From an uncultured Caulobacterales bacterium (lineage in GTDB: Bacteria; Pseudomonadota; Alphaproteobacteria; Caulobacterales; Caulobacteraceae), in assembly GCA_903889785.1 (NCBI GenBank), contig CAISYT010000226.1, positions 1 to 10,431 on the forward strand: 10,431 nt of DNA. The letters are read 5' to 3'. The notes below the pieces were generated by a model that saw nothing but the letters and a program-made list of their open reading frames with translations, did not search any database and was not told where the DNA came from. A program made the translations under genes and the position numbers. Shown piece by piece: positions 6,361 to 10,431 of this stretch; within the stretch, counting starts at the first letter, position 1, and each line of letters begins with the position of its first letter.

Positions 6361-6972
6361 GTGAGAACAACTTTAGCGGCTATGCTGGTATTATGTTCCG
6401 CGGTCGCCGCCCAGGCGCAAGAACGCCTGCAGCCGGTTCCCGCCGCATCCTACGACGCCGCGCAGCAACAGGCCGCCAAGGACTTTGAAGCCGCGCGACA
6501 CGTACCGCCCTCCGGCCCATTTCTGATGCTGATGCGTAGCCCAGAGCTGATGACCGCCGCGCGTAGCACGGGCGACTACCTGCGCTACAAGTCGGCCATC
6601 GGGAACACCCTGTCGGAGTTCGTCATCCTGGTTACGGCGCGGGCATGGTCTCAGGAATACGAGTGGAACGTCCACGCACCGATCGCCATCCAACAAGGCA
6701 TCACCCAGGCCAAGGTCGACGCCATTGCCGCCGGGCGGCGACCTGACGCCATGAGCGACGACGAGGCGATCTGCTACGACTTCGTCAGTGAACTGCAGCA
6801 CGACCGCAAGGTCTCGGACGCCACCTATGCCCGGGCCCTGAAGCGTTTCGGCGAAAAGGGCGTGGTCGATCTGGCCGGGATCAGTGGCTACTACAGCCTG
6901 CTGTCGATGGAGATGAACATGGCCCGCACCGACCCCGGCGGGCCGCTGCGGTTGAAGCCGCTGGAACGCTAA
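6361..6972 (+). CDS. Exported carboxymuconolactone decarboxylase/AhpD-like protein
   Basis: The product has 203 residues. The GTG start is preferred because GGGGGA at 6347-6352 stands 8 nt before it. It also gives a complete Sec signal peptide (MRTTLAAMLVLCSAVAAQAQ, cleavage probably after AQA), so the protein is likely periplasmic. The body follows the all-helical AhpD-like/CMD pattern: SPELMTAARSTGDYLR (60-75), then SEFVILVTARAWSQEYEWNVH (85-105), then QQGITQAKVDAIAAGRRP (111-128). The usual redox CxxC of AhpD-type members is absent. The equivalent region reads YEWNVH, keeping the E-W and H often seen in CMD-like paralogues without CxxC. The only cysteines are one in the signal peptide and one near 138, so a peroxiredoxin-type thiol function is unlikely. 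The substrate is unknown. The PepSY gene follows 76 bp downstream on the same strand, so the two may be co-transcribed. Confidence 0.82.
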   Translation: MRTTLAAMLVLCSAVAAQAQERLQPVPAASYDAAQQQAAKDFEAARHVPPSGPFLMLMRSPELMTAARSTGDYLRYKSAIGNTLSEFVILVTARAWSQEYEWNVHAPIAIQQGITQAKVDAIAAGRRPDAMSDDEAICYDFVSELQHDRKVSDATYARALKRFGEKGVVDLAGISGYYSLLSMEMNMARTDPGGPLRLKPLER

Positions 6973-7036
6973 CGCTTTCGCACGAACCCCGACCCCGCCT
7001 CCACGCCGACGGCGTCGGGAACTCCGGATATTCAAC

Positions 7037-7043
7037 AGGAGGT
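7037..7043 (+). promoter_or_regulatory. Strong ribosome binding site of the PepSY gene
   Basis: AGGAGGT is close to a full anti-16S match and is followed by a 5-nt spacer (AAAAC) to the ATG at 7049. It is the strongest Shine-Dalgarno in the window and fixes the start of the PepSY gene. Confidence 0.75.
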
Positions 7044-7048
7044 AAAAC

Positions 7049-7774
7049 ATGCTGCTGCGCTGGACCGTCTGGCTCCACAAATGGCTGGCGCTGGTCATCG
7101 GTGCCCAAGTGGTGCTTTGGATCGTCGGTGGTTTGGTGATGGTCGTGCTGCCAATCCAAAAGGTTCGCGGCGAACATCATATCGCCGTTGCCCCGGCACA
7201 GGCCCTCGATAGGGCCAAGTTGCTCACGCTTGAACAAGCCATAGCCAAGGTCGAATTGGACCAGGTTTCCGGCGCAGTCCTGGCCTCGACACCGCGAGGC
7301 CCAATGTGGACGATCAAGACGACCTATGGCCGCGAACAACCGATCGACGCCTATAGCGGGGCGTACCTGGAGGAGATCAGCGAAGCCGACGCCCGGCGAT
7401 TTGCTGAACAGGCCTACGCCGGGCCGGGAAAGGTCGTCAAAGCCACATACTACGACCAACCACCGATGCGCTCGGGCGCGTACGATCCAGCGTTCGCAAT
7501 CGGGTTCGACGATCCCGAACACAGCGTTCTCTACATCTCCGCCTTCACGGGTGAAGTGCTAAGCCGCCGCTCGGTCGTTTGGAGCGCCTACGATCTAGCC
7601 TGGAAGTTCCACATCATGAACTTCAAGGATGGCGACAACTACAACACCCCCATCCTGTTCATCGCTTCGCTGCTGGCGGCGATTGTAACCTTCAGTGGCG
7701 TGGTGCTGCTGTGGATCAGGATTGGGCGAGATCTGAAGGTATGGCGGGCAACGTCCAACGCCCGCATCGCATGA
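7049..7774 (+). CDS. PepSY domain-containing inner-membrane protein
   Basis: The product has 241 residues and two clear membrane helices: about 12-35 (WLALVIGAQVVLWIVGGLVM) and about 201-224 (PILFIASLLAAIVTFSGVVL). Between them lies a periplasmic region with two PepSY-like repeats. The first repeat ends in the motif DAYSGAYLEEIS (100-111) and the second in LYISAFTGEVLSRRS (161-175). His10 and the HIM at about 188-190 sit near the membrane faces, as in PepSY-associated TM proteins. Proteins of this kind are often near iron-uptake, peptidase or cytochrome genes; a haem or ferric-reductase role is only a family-level possibility. It follows the exported CMD-like gene by 76 bp on the same strand. 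A GTCGG-type hairpin (CCGAC GGC GTCGG) lies in the gap but lacks a T-run, so co-transcription remains likely. The biochemical function is unknown. Confidence 0.82.
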   Translation: MLLRWTVWLHKWLALVIGAQVVLWIVGGLVMVVLPIQKVRGEHHIAVAPAQALDRAKLLTLEQAIAKVELDQVSGAVLASTPRGPMWTIKTTYGREQPIDAYSGAYLEEISEADARRFAEQAYAGPGKVVKATYYDQPPMRSGAYDPAFAIGFDDPEHSVLYISAFTGEVLSRRSVVWSAYDLAWKFHIMNFKDGDNYNTPILFIASLLAAIVTFSGVVLLWIRIGRDLKVWRATSNARIA

Positions 7775-7857
7775 TGTTCAGTGGTTTGAGCTCACACTGC
7801 CGCAAGGGCTGCGCGACGGCTGATCTCTTTTCGCGCCACACGGTCTAGGCTACGCCA

Positions 7858-9539
7858 TTGCCCATGACCTACGCCGCCCAGACCGCCGCGATCCGCTTCG
7901 AGACCGACGGCTACGATATCAGCAAGCCCAATCTGATGGGACGCCAGGCCGCTGGCGCGGGGTTCCTAAGCGCCGCCGTGGCCGCACGCGGCGAGGGACC
8001 GATCTATGGCTATGGGCCTAATCCCCGAGGCGCCGAGATCTTTGCAGGCTTTGTTGGGACGATGGATCCGACGGCCCAGACCCGCTGGATTCCCACCGCT
8101 CAACCGGACGGCCTCAACGCCGTGGGCGTATGCTACCTGCCCGCCCCAAGCCTAAGCGAGGAGGCGCGACTGCGGCTGCGCAGTGGCCCGGCGCGCCATA
8201 GCCTCTGCAGCGTCACCCACACCACGGCCACAGACCGCGTTATGCGAGCAATCGCCGAACTGTTGGTTGAGCCGGTGATGCCGTGGGACGCCATGATCTG
8301 CACCTCCAAGGCGGTGCGTGACACGGTAAGCCGGGTGCATGAGGCCCAGGCCGACCTGATGCGCTGGCGGTTCGGGGCGCAGGTGCGTATCGCGGGCCCA
8401 CAATTGCCGGTGATCCCGCTGGGGGTGCATTGTGCCGACTTCGAGAGCGATGAGGCGGAACGCGCCCAGGCGCGTGCGGAGCTTGGCCTTGCCGAGGGCG
8501 ATGTCATGGCCCTGTTCGTTGGCCGCATTACCTTCGCCGGCAAGGCCCATCCGCTGCAGATGTATCAGGCCCTGGAACCGCCGCCCAGCGCACCGGCAAA
8601 TCCGTGGTGCTGGTGCAGTGCGGCTGGTCTCCCAATGACAAGATCGCCGGTGCCATGGCCGATAGTGCCGCCAAATATGCTCCCAGCGTGCGCTCGGTGT
8701 TCGTCGACGGGCGCGAACCGAAAATTCGGCGCGGTGCCTGGGCGGCGGCAGACCTATTCGTCTCACTGTCGGACAATATCCAGGAGACCTTTGGCCTAAC
8801 CCCGCTGGAGGCCATGGCCGCGGGCCTGCCAGTGCTGGTCAGCGACTGGAACGGCTACCGCCAGACGGTAGAAGACGGTGTCCATGGATTTCGAGTCCGC
8901 ACCTGGGCCCCGCCCGACGGTGCGGGGGGTGACCTCGCTGCGGCCTATGAGGCCGGGACATTGAGCTATGACCATTACTGCTGGGCGGCCGTGTCCTCGA
9001 CCTCGTTGGACCTAGCTAAACTCTGTGACCGGGCAACAGACCTGGTCGGTAACCCCGACCTGCGCCGCAAGATGGGCGAGGCCGGGCGCGCGACGGCGCG
9101 TTCACAGTTCGATTGGTCAGGGATTTTCGCACAATATCAGGCGCTCTGGGGCGAGCTGAACGCCCGCCGGTTGGCCTCGACCGAAAACCCAGAAGAGACG
9201 GCCTGGCTGAACAGCGCACCGCGCAGTGCCGCCAGTGCCATCGATCCCTTCCGCGCCTTTGGCCATTACGCCACGGCCACAGTGCGCAGCGATACCGTGG
9301 CGAGCCTCGCCCCGGGGACGGACATGGCGAGCTTCACAAGCATCAATAACGATGTCCTGTTCATCGGAGCACGCCATAGGCCGGAACTGGTTGTCCAGGT
9401 TCTGGCGCAGCTTGCCCAGGGCCCCTCAACCGTGGCGCAATGCGCCAAGGCCGCGGGCCTGGACATCCGGCGCGCGATCCGCCTGATTGCAGGCTTGGCC
9501 AAGATGGGCGTGCTGCGCCTTGATCTGTCTTCATCTTGA
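7858..9539 (+). pseudogene. Family-4 glycosyltransferase interrupted by a one-base frameshift
   Basis: Two adjacent frames make one protein of about 560 residues. The first (TTG at 7858 or, more likely, ATG at 7864) reads IRFETDGYDISKPNLMGRQ near the N-terminus and continues through VIPLGVHCADFES and ALFVGRITFAGKAHPLQMYQ to Glu240 at 8575-8577. There it leaves the true frame. The second frame resumes at about 8580 with AAQRTGKSVVLVQCGW and carries ETFGLTPLEAMAAGLPVLVS, the GT-B donor-binding E-x7-E region of family-4 enzymes. Its C-terminal part, about 9380-9530, looks like an added winged-helix segment (LAQLAQGPSTVAQCAKAAG). Such enzymes move a sugar from a nucleotide donor to a glycan, lipid or protein acceptor at the cytoplasmic side. 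No clear Shine-Dalgarno precedes the start. Both halves are otherwise well conserved, so the lesion is either a recent mutation or a sequencing error. Confidence 0.8.
8575..8582 (+). other. Frameshift point in the glycosyltransferase
   Basis: The frame-1 reading is CTG GAA CCG CCG CCC AGC, while homology requires CTG GAA xCC GCC GCC CAG CGC (L-E-A-A-A-Q-R). One base, most likely a G, is therefore missing between 8577 and 8580. No slippery heptamer is present, so programmed frameshifting is not indicated. Confidence 0.7.
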
Positions 9540-9584
9540 GGAGTGCCCTATGGCCGCGCGCCTAGGATGCCGAAATAGGTAAAA

Positions 9585-9938
9585 ATGAAACCGACACTGT
9601 TTCTGTCACACGGTGCGCCCACCCTGGCCCTGAGCCATGCGCCAGCCGCCGATTTCCTGCGGGGCCTGCCTGGACTGTTGCCAGGGAGGCCCACGGCGAT
9701 CATCGTCGCCTCGGCGCATTGGGAAGCGCATGAGCCCACGCTCAATGCGGTTACGCGCAACACGACGATCCTTGATTTCGGCGGCTTTCCCGCCCCGCTC
9801 TATGCCTTGCGCTATGGCGCCCCCGGCCACGGCCTCGCGCCGAAACACTTCGGCAAGGTGCTAGGCCGCAAGGCGGCCCGCCCGCTCAAGCGCGGCGAGC
9901 GCCTGGTCTGGGATATGATCGCGGACGAAGACTCCTAG
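9585..9938 (+). pseudogene. Chimeric ORF: LigB/DODA-type dioxygenase N-terminus joined to a NeuB-like SAF tail
   Basis: The 117-residue ORF starts at an ATG preceded by AGGT. Residues 1-81 match class III extradiol (YgiD/DODA, LigB-family) enzymes: PTLFLSHGAP with H9, IIVASAHWE with H45, and LDFGGFPAPLYALRYGAPG, where the family reads IHDFGGFPxALYxxxYPAPG. A full enzyme has about 260 residues and two more metal-binding histidines, which are missing here. From residue 79 on, the text changes to GHGLAPKHFGKVLGRKA, then ARPLKRGERLVWDMI. This resembles the C-terminal SAF (antifreeze-like) domain of NeuB-type N-acetylneuraminate/nonulosonate synthases (RPGxGIxPKxxxxVxGKxAxRDIxxGExLxWDMI). The switch occurs at the shared APG (about 9816-9827), as expected from an in-frame deletion between two genes. 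Neither enzyme would be active. The nearby glycosyltransferase fits a former glycan locus. Confidence 0.7.
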
Positions 9939-9954
9939 GGTTTGATAGGATCGC

Positions 9955-9979
9955 AGGCGGAGAACCGCTTGGCGTTTTT
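9955..9979 (+). terminator. Intrinsic terminator candidate after the chimeric ORF
   Basis: AGGCGG (9955-9960) pairs with CCGCTT (9965-9970), with one G-T wobble, around an AGAA loop. GGCG and five T residues (9975-9979) follow. It lies 16 nt past the stop at 9936-9938 and before the convergent esterase gene, so it would end plus-strand transcription. The four bases between stem and T-run weaken it slightly. Confidence 0.5.
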
Positions 9980-9999
9980 CCGTCGCCGCCCGCTGGGCC

Positions 10000-10431
10000 C
10001 TAGACCATAACCGTTCTGATCAGGTCGATCGCCGCCTTGATGCCCCGCTCGTCGATATTGTGGCCCAGGCCGCTAAGCAAACTAGTGCGTACCGGCAGGC
10101 CGATACCCTTCAGCGCTGCCACCGTCGCGTCGAACATCGCCGGCTGAACCCGGTCGTCTTCCGTGCCGCGCACCAGCAGAATCGACGGCTTTGACCTGCC
10201 CGACGGCAGGCCCGCCATGTCCAGCCGTGCGCCCTCATAGGCCACCACAACGGCGGGGGGCACGGACCGTCGGATGCCGACATTAATCGCCAGGGACGAG
10301 CCCTGAGAAAAGCCGATCAGCAGCAGGTTCTCGGCCGGAACGCCCTGACGCTGTAGCTCGGCGTCGATGAAGCCATTCAGCGCCGCCGCGCCGTTCATGA
10401 ACGGGCCCTGCGCCCCGGTCGGCGGACGCCA
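10000..10431 (-). CDS. Alpha/beta-hydrolase esterase (phospholipase/carboxylesterase type), partial at right edge
   Basis: The reading frame runs off the right edge, where it begins WRPPTGAQGPF before an internal Met (10398-10396), so that Met is not the true start. About 143 residues are visible. They carry the whole catalytic core of the serine carboxylesterase/lysophospholipase-like family: the nucleophile elbow GFSQGS, the acid in RGTEDDRVQP and the histidine in SGLGHNIDERG, in the usual order and near the C-terminus. The missing N-terminal part should be about 70-80 residues with the oxyanion-hole segment. Family members (YpfH, EstB and relatives) hydrolyse short-chain esters in the cytoplasm; the natural substrate is not evident. 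It is convergent with the chimeric ORF, with 61 bp between, and no lesion is visible. Confidence 0.85.
   Translation of the reverse strand, partial: WRPPTGAQGPFMNGAAALNGFIDAELQRQGVPAENLLLIGFSQGSSLAINVGIRRSVPPAVVVAYEGARLDMAGLPSGRSKPSILLVRGTEDDRVQPAMFDATVAALKGIGLPVRTSLLSGLGHNIDERGIKAAIDLIRTVMV

Noticed and set aside
6282..6488. 68-residue plus frame starting before the CMD-like gene
   Set aside because: It overlaps the CMD-like gene in another frame and has an arginine-rich tail typical of out-of-frame high-GC translation and no ribosome binding site.
6391..7522. Two long minus-strand frames opposite the CMD-like and PepSY genes
   Set aside because: The plus-strand genes have a signal peptide, membrane helices and strong ribosome binding sites, while the antisense frames have none of these.
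8570..8590. Programmed -1 frameshift in the glycosyltransferase
   Set aside because: No X-XXY-YYZ slippery heptamer or obvious stimulating stem is seen at CTGGAACCG. A missing base explains the shift better.
1..10431. CRISPR array, insertion sequence or phage genes
   Set aside because: No regularly spaced repeats, transposase motifs or phage structural genes were seen on either strand.

Overview
The window is high-GC and gene-dense. It most resembles an alphaproteobacterial chromosome: Shine-Dalgarno-led genes, a tRNA-Arg relic close to the alphaproteobacterial pattern, and protein families (Cys-type SelD, MnmH, PepSY membrane protein, isochorismatase-like hydrolase) common in Sphingomonadales, Caulobacterales and Rhodospirillales. 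Genus cannot be assigned from sequence alone. No phage, transposase, CRISPR array or rRNA is visible.

Left part (1-2567): a minus-strand helix-turn-helix fragment runs off the left edge. It lies just beyond a large exported protein (243-2561, minus) with PHP-hydrolase-like motifs. A strong hairpin follows the stop codon of the large gene. Between that gene and the next (2568-2916) lie a decayed 77-nt tRNA-Arg-like sequence and an 8-bp inverted repeat.

Middle (2917-6242): an isochorismatase-family cysteine hydrolase on plus, then about 400 bp of debris holding the last ~70 residues of a CzcA/CusA-type RND metal efflux pump. Next come two divergent selenium genes: selD (selenophosphate synthase, minus) and mnmH/selU (tRNA 2-selenouridine synthase, plus). 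SelD makes the selenium donor that MnmH uses to modify the wobble uridine of certain tRNAs. No selA or selB is in view.

Right part (6361-10431): a likely two-gene unit of an exported carboxymuconolactone-decarboxylase/AhpD-like protein and a PepSY membrane protein. It is followed by a family-4 glycosyltransferase broken by a one-base frameshift. Next is a short chimeric ORF whose N-terminus is a LigB/DODA-type dioxygenase and whose C-terminus resembles the SAF domain of NeuB-type sialic acid synthases. The right edge carries the C-terminal part of a serine esterase on minus.

The main theme beyond the selenium pair is decay: a tRNA relic, an RND pump stub, a frameshifted glycosyltransferase and a deletion-born gene fusion lie within 8 kb. 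The glycosyltransferase and the NeuB tail may be remains of a surface-glycan (nonulosonic acid) locus. I found no convincing wholly new system.
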